Below, piece by piece: positions 1 through 13,307 of a DNA stretch of 64,000 nucleotides. The notes below the pieces were generated by a model. That model was not told the DNA's origin. It did not search any database and saw only the letters and a list, made by a program, of their open reading frames with translations. Origin of the DNA: Ptychodera flava. Its lineage: Eukaryota > Hemichordata > Enteropneusta > Ptychoderidae. A program made the translations under genes and the position numbers. The stretch lies in the NCBI RefSeq assembly GCF_041260155.1, contig NC_091948.1, forward strand, positions 5,407,501 through 5,471,500, in the 5' to 3' direction. How positions within the stretch are numbered: the stretch's first letter is position 1; each line of letters opens with the position of its first letter.

Positions 1-3000
1 CAAGAGTTCTTCAAGTTGTTTATAAAATGCTTTCTTTTCGACTTTACCATGACAAAATTGCTTCGAGAAATTGACCCTATGTCTACCATAAACTGGTATA
101 ATGAGGAATGTAGGTGTAAGCTGTTAAAAGCCTTGAAACTTGTCACCAAAACTTTGATACAATCAAATGGAGGTCAGTTACCATTCTAGCAACCAAATAA
201 ATGTATTAATATATGCAAGTGTATTAATGAGAGTATTTGAGTATGTAAATTAACTGACAATGAAATATTATCAAGTTAGAATATTCATTGGCTTAAAATC
301 GAGCACTATTTGACCAGGACAGCTTCCGACACTGTTGTCTGGCAATGTTGGGATAGCAAAAGACATAAACTAATACAGGTGATTGTCTTGTTTTTCAAAA
401 AGTTTGCAAAAAATCCCCCCAAAACATCTTTGAGCCTGATTTTAAGTAAACTTTCACCATCAAATCACCCTGAACCAAAGTTGGCACCATGGCAACATGC
501 AATTATGCCGGCATCTGTGCAACACAGATCATTTAAATCTGATGCAGTTGTATAGCTGTCATGAAACTAAGGTTAATACATGTACCACGCAGGTTTTTAA
601 TAAAACTCCATTTTATCATTGAACCACAACCACGTTACTTGTGATTTTATGGCAGAGGTCAAAGAACTTTTGTCTTGATTTTTTTACCTTATGGTTGTTT
701 CACATCTTCTTTGACAGAGTAACTTCGTTTGGCCTTACTACCTTCGTGGAAAAAACGCCATCTACACTTTGGGAATCCCATGGAACTGATAGTGTGTGTT
801 ACCCTTGTTTTTGCTTTTTCCACAAACACAAAACAACATACAAGCAACCCTTCCTATATAAAGCGATTACACGTCTCACTTTGCAAACAAAACTTTTATC
901 TTTTCTGTGTTTTTTCACATTGGTGGATAATCTGCGGTCTCTCTTTGAGGGTATCGTAAGACGAACAGTGAATACGAATGGACGGGCTTAACACTCGCTT
1001 GTTTTCCTTTCGAGTATGTGCAGTGCTACACACACGGGTGAAGTAGAACCAGTTCCCGACCTTTCACTGTAACACTTTGAGCTTTCCCTAGTTTTCAGGT
1101 CTCGTGGTCGCGCCGCTTTTCACGGGGATAGGGGTGATAGTGTGCCAGAGATGGTAGAAACAACCTTACAAATATATTTCAAGAAGTTTCTATCCATTTC
1201 ATGGATCACAGCGCCGTTGAGTGATCATGTATGGATATAACCCCTACCTCTGTGCTCGGCGGGCGTAATTTACTGTCGAGCACGGTGACGGTGACATTGG
1301 AGAGCCAGGCGGACTGTTAAACCAATGGAATCGCTTGTTTGTGCACGCAACTTAGCTCCCTCAACGATGCAAATCATAGAGGCAAACAGAAATTGACCAA
1401 ACGTCCGTTGTGTTACCCACAAACGTTCCTCAGCCTCAATCGAAAGGATAAACTATCGCTGAATAGTAGCACTTTTGTGATGCAGTAAAACTTTTCAAAA
1501 TTACAGAGCGCTCACTTCAATGTCAAGGTTGGTAACCAAACTGTTGTCCAGCATTTCACCAAGGAGGTGGCATTCAGGGTCACAATGACCGGTGTGACCC
1601 AGCCATCGATGGACCGATAACAGATTATCTCGAAAGATATCTCAAAGCATAAATAACACTTGGCGAAGTTTATTTTGTGTTTATTGATCCAAATTTAGAA
1701 AGCGAACTCGAACAGCGGATTAACTTGAATTGGCCGTTGTGAAAGCTGTGCAGTAAATTTTACCTGTCAAGTAGGGCGACAGGTCTGTCAAGTTAGAAAG
1801 AGTAGGTACACACCGCAACCGGATTAACGTGTGTCATGTCAGCAATTTCTCACTGCGTTGTAAATATTTATCCGTTATTAAAGCGATATTAAAGATCACA
1901 GCCTGAAAGAAACGATGTGGATCGAAGAATGTTGACGAGACTTCGTGTACGCTTTGACTGTGGATCATTGACGCACATGGTCTGATTACGTAAATGAAAG
2001 GAAATTTTGTGTATCATGGAAAACTTCCTTAATTAGTTTGATCCTGTACTCCGCAATGCCGTAACCGTTGGCGGTGTCCATGCTTGTGCTAGACTGTAAG
2101 CTAACCTGTGGCCGAGGAGCCCCACAAAGAGAGTATATTACTCCTCTTTCCCCAGGTGTTACGTATATCTGCGCACAATCGTCAATGTGCATAGCGCATG
2201 CCTCATATTCGCAGTAAAGCATTCCATGTTTTAACTTTATATAGACTACACCTTAGAAAACGAGTGGGGAAACCGCCGCGCTCGGGCCATGAATGGACTT
2301 CAAGAAGACGATGTCAACCATGTAGGGTGTGATCAATCCTCACGTTTGCAGGAACAAGGTATGGCAGCGACCGTAAAAGGGACAGTACTCCTGTTTGTCG
2401 GGAAGTTTTGACGAAAATGAGTCTTGCCATTTTGCCTGCCCATTGGGCTAGCTGTCACCGTTACAGGCCGTCAACACTTTTTCTCGGTATGTGTTGTTCT
2501 GTACAGTATAGGCCTACCGATATGTGAAACATGCCCATCACACGACCTTCAGTCTCACAACGACATGAAACTTTCAAATGTTTGTTTTTATTACTTCGTA
2601 CTCACTCTCTGTTCCAACAAATCCACAGCCCGACTCTCTCAGCCAGCTCTCAACATCCATAAAATGATAAACCATAGAACATAGATAAACGTCTTCTCTA
2701 CACTTTACTGACTCTATGATGAAAATACAAGTGAGGTTTCGAGCTGCAATAGCGATCGCAGCATGTGTGACTCAAACGACAGGCCAAATTTGAACGACAG
2801 ACACTCGTAAGATTCAAGTTGATACCGACAGAGAAAACGAATGTACGGCTCGAACGACAAGAACGCGTTTTTGTGCGTATTTGCTCACGGTCAAGATACT
2901 CCAAATTGAGTTCAAAGACTCACACACTACATAAGTTATTTATATATTTACTTAACTGTACTCACAGAATGACACTACCATTGACAAGGAATACACAGAA

Positions 3001-3897
3001 TTATAACGGACATATTTCATTCACTCCAAACAAGTAAAAACCGAGGCATCATCTCATTATGGTTTTTATGAAGTCCCTTGCGACAGGAGGAAAATGTTCT
3101 CATGGCGGCGACTCAACGTGAAGAAGGAAATCGTGTTACGTCACAAAAGGCCAGTGAAAATGACCTGCTTATACTGACCCCCTTTCATGACAGCTATGGA
3201 GTTTTTAAGCTACATTTGATAAGTTAACAACTGTCCCTGAAAACAGTCCAGGTGATGCAAAAGCTGCATTGTATTCTTTTTGGTTTGCTGGTCAACATTA
3301 CAATGATTTGTGGCGACTGAAAACCATGGCGACGCTAAATGTTTCTATGAAAGTTTAACAAAGATGGCATGACCGCAATTTCCTGCGAATTAGGTAAAGT
3401 GTGTACCATATATTTTAATGTCCTTTCAAACGCTCATTAGAATACCACTTTTACTTCACCCGATGTTAAGTACTTGGTAAACTCTGACCCGCATCTGTAT
3501 TCCGGTATCCAGGGAAAACCTTTGTGGCTAAAATGAAAATAACCAACGACACCTGATAAAAAAGGAACTGTGGCGATGAGTGTCAATATAATTTCCTACA
3601 AAGCAAATCGGTTCGAATGTTTGAGAGTTTTACAGATTTCTGTATGTGTGTCTGTTTGTGGTATTGTGTGAAAAATTCATCAAACTCTCAGCGGAACTCT
3701 AGACAACTCTCTATCCATTTGTCGCCAATCGGAGAACAGATCCCATCATTCTGTTCCGAATTAGCAATAACCTTTCACAGATACATTGGTTCACGGATGT
3801 CCTTCGCTCACAAGTAATTCACGGTCTTCCACTCTTTTTAGTGAAACTTTGGTCAATCTGAAATTAATAGATATGTCTTATGGCGAACCTTGTATTT
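1..3897. other. Upstream intergenic DNA, no gene recognised
   Basis: I see no convincing coding exon, RNA gene or mobile element here. The open frames are short and of low coding character. The stretch is ordinary AT-rich intergenic sequence. A distal or untranslated exon of the downstream transporter gene cannot be excluded. Confidence 0.5.
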
Positions 3898-4300
<403 letters not shown>

Positions 4301-4633
4301 TACATATTCAATATCGACCCCGTTTCATCTGGCTTTCGACAATATTTGAAAGGCAAACACCTTGTTGTTCTGGTCCGAGGTGGATTTCTCTGATCACAAT
4401 ACAGGAGTTTCAGAGAGATCAAAAGATTGGCCGATTGGAATTTTTATTGGATATAGATCTCGCAAAGGCCGCTGATTCGCTCTCCTTGCCACTTCCACTG
4501 TGAGGTGGTGCCTGGAGACAGAGAGATTGGCCAATGCCACTGTGACTTCATCGAGATTATTAATCAATTGAAAAGAATCGGAGGTTGACACACACGGAGG
4601 GAAGAAGTATTTATTACCCTCTTCCTAGCTGTG

Positions 4634-4639
4634 TATAAA
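4634..4639 (+). promoter_or_regulatory. Probable TATA box of SLC10 gene 1
   Basis: TATAAA lies about 200 bp upstream of the chosen ATG at 4841. The second SLC10 copy has a TATA element at a similar distance (about 220 bp) from its own ATG, which supports both calls. No transcript data are available here. Confidence 0.45.
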
Positions 4640-4840
4640 CTCGAGTCATTTCGTCAAATTGACTTCAAATTTGTTTGGCCATCACAACTGGCAGAGCGAT
4701 TGAGCGGAAAAATACCTACAAGCAAGGTGATTGTACAGGAGATAGTTTTTCTGTGTCCAGGCAGACACAGCAGAGAATATATAGAAAGGGGTTCGGAAAG
4801 TCACAGAAAGTTAGCTTTCAACAAAATTAGCGCTGTCGAC

Positions 4841-7800
4841 ATGGCAACAACAGAGTTTACGACGGCGGTAGACAACAGCACTGAGCCAACGGATGAACTG
4901 CCTGCTCATCTACTTAGGGTGCAGTTAGCTGATCAGTATCTGATCTATACAGTGATCGTACTGATCATGATAGGAATGGGAGGAGCAACAGAAATATCCG
5001 AACTCAAGAAAGCCGTGCGTCGACCGTGGGGCATTCTGATCTGTTGGTTGTCGCAGTTCGTCATCATGCCGCTTTTGGCTTTCGGATTGGCCCATGCTGC
5101 GAACCTGCCAGCGGCGTATGCGATCGGCCTGATCGTTCAGTGCAGTTCGCCGGGAGGAAGTATGTCCAACGTATTTGCTTTCTACGCCAGGGGAAACGTA
5201 TCATTAAGGTAAGGCCGAGGACAAGCTAATATTTCTTATACACACATGGCACTTAGGCTGATCATGTTAGCTGCCTAACAATTACAACAGTGTGACATTC
5301 CCTTTTAAAATACAGCCTTTTCTGTAAATATTTGGTCAGTGAGTTTATTGTCGGAAAATTACCATGCTCGAATCTACAAGTATTACACCTATGGTTCGTG
5401 CGCAAACGTAACTCACTTATGATAAGATTTTCTGGAATTCGAGGTCCATGCCTTTGGCCCTTAGAAACTAAAATCCACTGTCAAGGCTTCATTTCGTCCT
5501 TGCGCTTCGAGTTACCTTGCAGTTTTGCGGCATGCGCAAAAGCGTTTTTCTTCGAGGAGTAACCGGATGATGCAACGATTCGGAATCAACAAGTGCCGAA
5601 TCAATCACCATTTCCATTGAGATGGTTGTCACATTTGGCACAAAGCGCGTTTACAATTAGGCATATATGTGAGATGAATACTTTTGATAACGTTGGCTTC
5701 ATCCTTGGTATAGATTGAATTATTCAGAACATTTTGATGGGCTTTTAAGGTAGTATGCACCTCGAAAGTTAAATACTTAAACTTTTGCTCTAACTTTCCT
5801 CAAGGTATTTTTCAATCATTCTCTTTCAAAATCAAGAATAAAAATAGGGGGTCAAACGTGCAAATTTTGATACTAGAGAAACAAATTACCAAAGATTTAC
5901 CGATAGTAGAAATTCAAAATGGCCGCCATCCCTGTGTTAGCTCTATGGAGAAAAACAAAAATTTTCGAATTTCGAAAAACTGAGCCGGTAAAGAGTTTTC
6001 TTTCACCGAGAGCTTTCAAATGAACCCCCACATGTGGTATATCAGAAGAGAACTTTATAAGTTTGAGTGTCTGAATGTCTGTCCCCGAGGTGCGTTCTAC
6101 CTTAAAGGATTAACTGTAACCACAGTGCTTCCATTCTATGGAAGGACTATCTGCCGACCATGGATCGACTGTACTCTAGCTCTGATTATTTAAGCCTTTG
6201 GTGGTAAAGATTTCATACCCAATGACAAAGGGCAGCCTAGCTGTAAACATCCACTGATGATTTTTGTTATGTAAAAACATACTGATATTTCAGAGACGAG
6301 ATAAGGAGTTGATCTGAACGTATGAAACAATTACTGTAGTGTATGGATATGAGCTCAGTATAATCCATCGAGCAAAGATATTCCGTACAGGAAGCTGAAA
6401 TAGCGAAAACAAACTGTCCCCAGCTAGTCATCACTGCCCAATGAGTCACCTTTAAAAGTGTTCAAATTTAGGGTCATTGAGATACAGGCAATTGAACAAA
6501 CAATACGTAAAAGGAAACGTTTTGAAATACTCACAGTAAAAACGGACACTATTCTTGATTATTCCGCCCTGACGTAGGCAATTTTACAACATTCTTTGCA
6601 TAGTGATCAAGTCCGGCGATGCGAGTATTCTGTAAATCTCAACATTTCATGACTGCTTCCTTGCGAATCACTTTTCTGAATCAAGTTCATCAACGCTTAA
6701 TCTATTCGTCAATCTTATCAACGAAGCATCACAAACCTAATGGAGTCAATAACACAGAAAATGGTTATTTGATTCACGGCCACTCCACTGTGGAGTGACC
6801 GTGCTTGATTACAGAAATTTTGCCTCCCATTCAAATTTGTTTCTCTCCTGGGTATCCTTTTAGCAATAGGGTTTATACCCAAGAAGACCATCTAATGCTC
6901 AATTTCATAAATATTTGTATTCGTTTACGCAAAACGTATTAGTTAGCATTGTTTTGAATATGCAAATCTACCAATTATGAGTTATCAATATTCATTTGCC
7001 TAACATTGTGCATTATGTACTGAGAAGACACGACTAAGCTGGCAGAGATGAGCTCAAGAAGCTTTCTTTAGTCACTCGATTCTCTTCTCGCAAAATGTTG
7101 CTATAAAAGTTTTGCTTTGTTCTTTCCGATTTCAGCGTATGCCTTACGACATGTTCTACTGTCCTTGCGGTCGGCGCCATGCCACTGTGTTTGTTCCTGT
7201 ACGGGCGTAGCTGGACGGCCGATGCCGAATTCTCAGTACCCTATCTCATCGTCATCGTTTCGCTGATTATGATCCTCATTCCGGGCGCCTTGGGTCTTCT
7301 TCTGAAATGGAAGCTACCCAAATACATCAAGAAAATAACCAATGTAGGTATATTTGAAAGGGAATGACGATAGTTCCACCTTTTGATATCTGCACAGAAT
7401 TCCATCGAGTTGGAGAAGTTTCCCTTGAAACTTCGCTCAGGTGTTTTTTTCCCCCAAACCACATCAATGCGACAGATATAATCATTTTAAAGTTCATACT
7501 CAGAGAATTGCGATGATATTGTTATGCATTTGCCTGCCAATTTCAAACTGAAAGCAAACTCACCATTGCCCGATGATACCATGAAATGCATATTTGTTAT
7601 GTACGCATCGAAAATCAACTAAGACATACCGGTAGTTCAAATGCACAAAAGGTCTGAGGAAACAATTTCTTATTGTTACGCAGGTGTGCGCCTTGGTTGG
7701 AACTATTGGCCTTCTTATCAGCATTGGACTGAGAGCTTACGTCAAACCAGATGTCTTCACTTCATCCTGGGAGATCTGGCTGATTGCAATACTCCTGCCA

Positions 7801-8253
7801 CTCTTTGCTGCCGCTGTCGGTTTCATCTGTTCCAGTATCATCCGCCTGCCTTGCTCCAGCAGACGCACTATCTCCATAGAAACAGGGTGTCAGAACGTGG
7901 CCCTGGCCCTATCCGTCATCAACACGTCCTTCCCAGCCGGTGTCCAGCGTGCCGAGATGCAGGTCATTTCCTCGCTTTACGGACCAATCATGGCCGTCGA
8001 ACTGATCGTCCTCGTCGCTGGCTACCGAGCCCTGTACAAGGCGGGGCGATGTCAGGTGTGTGAATACGGTGACACCCCTGAGGACGACGACGTGGAAATG
8101 GTCGGCCAGGACTCGAAGACTCCGAAAAACGCAACGTCACCTGGAGATGGTTCGACAAACGCTCAGCTTGATAATGGAAGTACGAAAGCCGTAACGAATG
8201 GCGACACAAGCGGGCAAACAAATTATGCTTTCGATGATGAAAAGAAAAATTAA
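4841..8253 (+). CDS. SLC10A2-like sodium/bile acid cotransporter, copy 1
   Basis: Predicted sodium-coupled transporter of the bile-acid family, a multi-pass plasma-membrane protein that would import bile salts or other sulfated or steroid-like organic anions. Three exons: 4841-5208, 7136-7343 and 7684-8253, all with GT-AG introns, giving about 381 residues, a normal length for the family. I chose the ATG at 4841 because it gives a short N-terminal tail with an NST glycosylation site at residue 12, as in relatives; an upstream in-frame ATG would add an unusual 70-residue leader. Family marks are GMGGATEI (about 45-52), RRPWG (60-64), the SSPGGSMSN loop and RRTISIETGCQN (about 252-263), which holds the E and Q of the sodium site. 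Roughly nine hydrophobic segments follow. The C-terminal tail is acidic and polar and unlike that of copy 2. The substrate is inferred from family only. Confidence 0.9.
5209..7135 (+). other. Intron 1 of SLC10 copy 1
   Basis: Starts GTAAGG and ends in a TTTCAG acceptor. Splicing joins a split serine codon (AG|C), giving GNVSLSVCLTTC across the junction, which fits the family. Apart from the MITE I see no other feature. Confidence 0.85.
5749..6101. mobile_element. TTAA-flanked MITE in intron 1 of SLC10 copy 1
   Basis: A 353-bp non-coding element is bounded by TTAA on both sides (5745-5748 and 6102-6105). Its ends are inverted repeats of about 16 bp: GGTAGTATGCACCTCG at the left and the complement of GGTAGAACGCACCTCG at the right. 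TTAA duplications are typical of piggyBac-type transposition, so this is probably a non-autonomous piggyBac-like MITE. An internal part containing AATTCAAAATGGCCGCCATC is also found near 60960, so the family is dispersed. Confidence 0.75.
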
Positions 8254-10536
8254 CGTTCTGACTAGTTTCAAAAAGTTTACATTGGCAGTTTAATCAAGAC
8301 TGAGGAAGGCAACATTGCGATCTACAAAGAATTTCTTGATAGATTTTTATTTCAGAAAGATCGCATCAATGTTATGAAACTCCTCCCCTACAAAGTTTGA
8401 AATGAACATTCAATGCTTCAAGGAACTTTCAGAGGTTGAGCAATATATCTGGCATTTATCGTGCTGGACTCAGGTCTCGTTTTGATCACGCCTCCTTGAC
8501 AATTGATATGTCATTGCAAAAATATGTATTTACAATTTACAATTCAAATAGAAACCGTGCCACTTGATTTGGAAATAGAGAATCTATTTGACAGCATGGA
8601 ATATGACTATTTGTCCAAAAATATACCATATCAACAATGACTGAAGTTATGGTGTATTGACACCTTGAAGAAATTTGACATTTTATCTCAATGTAAAATT
8701 TTCCTTACGGTGTGTGTAGATATAGTTTGGTTAGGGCTATAAAGTTGCATGTTTAATGACGTACAGCAGGCTTTTGTTGCTGTTTAATTTCTGAAAAAAG
8801 GCCGCGTTTGGAACTGATGACGTGTTGGCCCACCTTTTCATATTATTAAATTTAGGAAAACATTTGACTTTCTGCATGTCTTTGCTAACGGTATCTCTTC
8901 GCCTATCTAGGTAGGTGAAATCATATTGTCACTCCACGATGAATGAATTGCTTGTAAATCTCTGACTTAGAGGGCGGTAGGTTATCAGTGTACAACAATA
9001 CCAGACTGTTACTTACGCACGTATTCATCTCGACCAGTTCACATTCATTCAACCAGTGTTAGAATGTCTATTGAAACATAGACCCTCGAGAAAAACTCGA
9101 GGACCTATGATTGAAACAAATTTAAAAAACTAAAATTTAACGTCAAATAAGAAATTGAAAAAGCGGAACGAGGATATATTCCGAATGAGTAATTGTGTAC
9201 AATAAGAGAGTCTTGACCAATATGTATTCGTATGTACCGAATTGAACAGTTTTGACAGTGTGAACTGCTTTACGCAAAAAAACCAATAGTGTGTGGTTAT
9301 AACTATTGCAATAAGGTGGGCGCTATTGAAAGACTGCCGTAGTAGAGTACAAAGATTCACTTTTCGTCATATCTATTTGCCAACATGTCTTTTCCCCTTT
9401 TATGTAGTACGATTTTAGCCACACAACCCATATTTATTTAGTTGTCCATTGTGCTGCTAAATACTGATCAAGACACCAATCTTGCATCCAAAATTTTGTC
9501 AAAAATATTTTCTGCCAGGCATTGAATAACAACCAGGAATATTCTACTCCTCTACTATTGACACTGGTGTTCATTATATTTCAAACAAGCACAGAAGCAT
9601 TGTTACGGCAGTGTTGGATGTTCCTAACTTCATCATTGAACCCATTCTGCAAAATCCGAAGCCGCTAATTGAGGCCCGTAGTATCAGGAGCATTCCGTGA
9701 AACAAAAAGCGCTTAAAACCTACTGTGTAGTCAATTTGACATCAGTCGTTTTGGCTTTCACTATAAGCTATTTCGAAGAATCCAGCGCGATTAAAAAAAT
9801 ATCAAATATACTGTATTGTACAAGGTGACCGTCACTTTAAAAAAATTCTTCGGGTAAACGCTCTATCTTTGTCAAAGACTGTTGAGTTTAATAAGCGTTT
9901 ATCGATCACACTGTGTCGGCCATTTTGTGTTCAGTCTTTCAGTATTAATCTTCGTCCGAGCATTTTACACGGAATGGTCTCGTCGTTGCTATGGAAATTC
10001 ACCCACATACCAAAATGGAAGCAGCGTCGATGCGAAATGGGTTACCAGGTACGCCGAGTTCTTATCGCGGGTGCAGAGTTACCCGATCAGCCCAAGATGA
10101 AACAACATGGTCAGGTGACGTTGAGAGTGCAAAATAGAAAGCTGAAGGGTTATCGCTTATTTAAAGTCTGATAAAGTTGATAAAAAGCGCAGCCAATAAA
10201 ACGTCCATGCATTCAATGGCCGAAAGTTATAAAGTGTGTAAGGAGGCCGAGCAGGCTTTTTATTACTAAGGGTGAAATTGGAGCTTGTTTTAGAGAGGAG
10301 CGAGACGGTTTCTTTGGTAACGTTTGAATTTGTCAACTTGCGTTAGCATGGGTTTGTGAGTATTAACTGAAGTTAAATTGGATTCGAAACAAAGCAAAAA
10401 TAAAACAAAATATCAAAACAAAACAAAATAGACCAACCCTTTTCAGTGACCTTGGACGAGCATTGTAAGGACTGTAAAGTTGCCAGATTTACTTCTTTGT
10501 GCTCGACTTACACTTATGCTATCACTGTAGCATGTG
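8254..10536. other. Intergenic DNA between SLC10 copy 1 and the Polinton
   Basis: It should contain the 3' untranslated region of the transporter. I found no clear coding exon. An open stretch near 9870-10170 has no recognisable family and I do not call it a gene. Confidence 0.5.
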
Positions 10537-10542
10537 GTTATA
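10537..10542 (+). repeat. Polinton target-site duplication, left (GTTATA)
   Basis: GTTATA directly abuts the left terminal repeat and is repeated exactly after the right one at 27534-27539. Polintons are known for 6-bp target-site duplications. Confidence 0.9.
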
Positions 10543-10730
10543 AGTAGTAAATAAAAGGTGGGCAACTGGGATTAATAAGAATTTTACACCCCATTTTATT
10601 CATTTATCTACATGGAGCGAAGGAAAAATTAACCATCCATGTAACTAAAGTATGACCCTGACCTATATACGAACTCACGCGCAGCAGTGCATTGTCCTGA
10701 ACTAAGCGGGGGAAATTCCCTGCTGAGTCA
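10543..10730 (+). repeat. Polinton terminal inverted repeat, left
   Basis: 188 bp starting AGTAGTAAATAAAAGG. It matches the complement of 27347-27533 except for one substitution and one single-base length difference. Confidence 0.95.
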
Positions 10731-11143
10731 TTCACATTCCAAATGGAACTTGCGCAATACAGTAGCTATGACTCACCCCCACTATCAAAACAGAACGACA
10801 TTCTATTCTCTCTCTCATTTGTTAGATAGATTCTGACTGAGCCGTACCGGAGCCGTACAGGAGCTCTTACAAAGACCCGTATCGGAGCTGATTCTCGTTT
10901 ATGGATGTGAATTTTATCTGCTGGCTGGTCCCTTTTCACTATGTTTGGAGTCGTCGGAACGAGATTTTCCCCTACCGGAACACTGTTGCGCAATACCTTT
11001 TCAGGCAGGGACTTTCTGGTAGGGACTTTCGCAATACCGCTTTCGCAATACCCTTCCAGTTGCTTAGCAACTTATGATGTCATGTTCAATGTCTGTTATT
11101 CTACAGTTTTCAGACAAAATTTTCTGTGGAATTTTTTCTGAAC
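10731..11143. other. Left subterminal non-coding region of the Polinton
   Basis: No gene is recognised. It holds short recurring motifs: GGAGC(C/T)GTA-like units near 10850-10890, and CGCAATACC near 10990-11055. These could be subterminal binding sites or decayed repeats; their function is unknown. Confidence 0.5.
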
Positions 11144-11593
11144 CTAACTTTCATATCCATTCAATCCATAATATCGTAGATATCGCTCCAGCGGCGGACT
11201 AAATCCTTCTTGTTTTTGTATTTCTAGCGCCTGATGAAATATGTTCTGAATAAGTTCTGACCCCGGAGCCTCTGTTGTTGCACCTTTTTCTTGTATTTGT
11301 GTAAGCAGCTGTTTATATTGAACGTAATAATGTTTATACTTCTCTCTTCTTTTTGATACTCCCGTTTTCCCTTGTATTACATCAATAACAACACCAGGTA
11401 TAGGAGTTAAGGCTAACAGTACCGGAACTGTTGGAATTGCCGCTATTACAGCAGAGCTTACAAGAATTCCCTTAGTAATATTGAGAGCCATATCAATTCG
11501 ACCCATTAATTTATAACTTCGTCGATATGCAGCACTTGTTCTTTCTATGTAATCAGCCAATTGTTCAACGCTTTCAACAACTGAGATGTGCAT
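11144..11593 (-). CDS. Polinton small membrane protein, unknown function
   Basis: A 149-residue open frame starting ATG at 11593. A long hydrophobic stretch lies at about residues 42-72 (ILVSSAVIAAIPTVPVLLAL, then a proline-rich turn), suggesting one or two membrane passes. The C-terminal half is basic and amphipathic. It is divergently arranged with the gene at 11651, separated by 57 bp that include a TATACAG-like box. It is not recognised as any characterised family. By position and size it may be a minor virion or membrane-active protein, which is inference only. Confidence 0.6.
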   Translation of the reverse strand: MHISVVESVEQLADYIERTSAAYRRSYKLMGRIDMALNITKGILVSSAVIAAIPTVPVLLALTPIPGVVIDVIQGKTGVSKRREKYKHYYVQYKQLLTQIQEKGATTEAPGSELIQNIFHQALEIQKQEGFSPPLERYLRYYGLNGYES

Positions 11594-11650
11594 TTTTACT
11601 GTATATGTAAGGGATGATAAAAAATAATTGTAGTAATATAGAAATACAAT

Positions 11651-12022
11651 ATGGCAGAAGGAGGAGAAGATATACCACTCCAGGATTTCGATGATGCAAA
11701 TGTAAATGATGATGATGACGCTACTGCTGAAACATTCTTTATAGACGATGATAATGCCCTTGCAGAAGCTGATCCTTTCCTTGATAGCCCAAAGGTTGAT
11801 CGTTTGACTGAACTTAAAGCAGATGAAAAATTAAGAATGGTTAATAAATTCTTAAAGGAGAATAAAATTACTGATCCGGATGCACTAAATGTATTGGTTA
11901 TGGAATCTGAGATTAGGGATGGAAAGCTGTATTATAAAAACCTCAAGCTGTCTAAAGATAGAGGAGGTGGATTTTATAAGCTGTCCACATTAATGAGTTT
12001 AAAGGAGGACATGAATTATTAG
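11651..12022 (+). CDS. Polinton acidic protein, unknown function
   Basis: A 123-residue frame with a strongly acidic N-terminal half (clusters of D and E through about residue 55) and a lysine-rich, helical C-terminal half. No catalytic motif is visible. It is the first gene of a rightward cluster that continues with the glycine-rich membrane protein and the capsid candidate, so a structural or scaffold role is possible but unproven. Confidence 0.5.
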   Translation: MAEGGEDIPLQDFDDANVNDDDDATAETFFIDDDNALAEADPFLDSPKVDRLTELKADEKLRMVNKFLKENKITDPDALNVLVMESEIRDGKLYYKNLKLSKDRGGGFYKLSTLMSLKEDMNY

Positions 12023-12829
12023 AGAAGTATTAGCAGAGCCCGAATATGTGAAACGTGAATTGCATTCTGAAGATGTGAAAAACGATAAAATACCGGCTGA
12101 GAAGATGACACCAAAAGACATGGGTATATACAAAGATCAACTGACAGAGTTACGAAAGATGCTTCCGGTAATGCACACAAAATACGAGCTTTTGAAAATA
12201 AAATCGACCAATGGAACAATCTAAACCCTGAATATAGAGCTTTTGTTGATGAATTAAAGATTGCAAATATGCGTCTTGATGAGCTTTACAGTGAAAGAGA
12301 AAATCTGTTAGAGCAGACAGAACTTACACCCGAACTCAGAACAAGACTAGCTAAAATTGATGATCGAATTGAAGTACAACTTGATATGATCAGTGGGGCA
12401 CATGAAAGACTGGCTACGACTAGGTCTCTTCGTGATGTAATTTCTGATCCAGAATTATCACTGAGGCTGAAGCTGACAGAATTATTTAAACGAAATGGTA
12501 TTACAATAGCGGCATTACTTACTGCCCTTGGAATGACAATATCAATGATTGCCTTGGCTGTGACTAGAGGAGGAGGAGGAGGAGGAGCGGGAGCAGGAAC
12601 TGGCGGGTCTGGTTCAGGTCCACCCAAAGTATATACAAAAGCGAAAGAAATTGTAAAGCAATTTGGCGAATGGTTAAAAACATTGGCCGCAAAAAGTGCT
12701 GCTGCAATACCAGGTTTAATCGGTTCCCTCGTCAGTTTTCTATTAAAAACAGCAGGGATCGGTTGTCGGATTTGTTGGAGAACAGCTATGGATATTTTTA
12801 ACTGGATTAACATTAGTCATTATAAATAA
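12019..12829 (+). pseudogene. Polinton glycine-rich membrane protein, broken
   Basis: The recognisable part has a charged helical region, a hydrophobic segment (AALLTALGMTISMIALAV), a glycine-rich linker (GGGGGGAGAGTGG), an amphipathic lysine-rich helix and a second alanine/leucine-rich membrane segment. I recall this pattern from proteins linked to invertebrate Polinton-like loci, where it has no assigned function. A membrane-active minor virion protein is one idea. The gene looks broken once or twice; its true start is uncertain. It sits between the acidic protein and the capsid cluster on the same strand. Confidence 0.55.
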
Positions 12830-12867
12830 AATTATGTATTAATATATGACACCCCTACGGCATCAAC

Positions 12868-13209
12868 ATGTTTGGTGAAAAGAATATTGCAAAGTTTCTT
12901 TCTAAAAATAAAGACCTGTTTGGTTTCTCTGTCGAATTGGAATGGTGCAAACTCCGGCGGGTAAATCGACATATACTTCGAGCAAATCCAGGTGTCCGAC
13001 TCAAAGATGATAATCTATATCATAACATATTAGCTTTCGTGAAGGAATGTCAAAAGACTAACTTCTTTAAGCGACTAGAATTCATAGCTGTATTCCAGGA
13101 TACTGAGGATGACCAAGAGGCTCATCATCTCCAAGAATATTGGGTTCTTCGATTGATTCGCGACACAGGCAATCGATTATCTTTCAGTCAGACGGAAATA
13201 TTTATGTAA
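12868..13209 (+). CDS. Polinton small protein, unknown
   Basis: A 113-residue frame preceded by a TTAATATATG box. It is mixed alpha/beta in composition, rich in charged residues, with no signal peptide and no membrane segment. I do not recognise it. It lies about 100 bp upstream of the capsid candidate on the same strand. Confidence 0.5.
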   Translation: MFGEKNIAKFLSKNKDLFGFSVELEWCKLRRVNRHILRANPGVRLKDDNLYHNILAFVKECQKTNFFKRLEFIAVFQDTEDDQEAHHLQEYWVLRLIRDTGNRLSFSQTEIFM

Positions 13210-13307
13210 AGATGTGATTTTTTCTTCTAAGTTATTATATACACGAAGTGAAATGTAAGATGTGATTTATTTTCTTTTTTTCTTCTACTATATACATTAC
13301 ACGAAAA

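Noticed and set aside
641-991. 116-residue open frame
   Set aside because: Low-complexity, no recognisable family, no splice or start context.
9869-10171. 100-residue and overlapping 72-residue open frames
   Set aside because: No family recognised and no supporting splice structure; could be chance.
12286-12813. 175-residue minus-strand frame
   Set aside because: Antisense shadow of the glycine-rich Polinton gene; the proline run mirrors the glycine linker.
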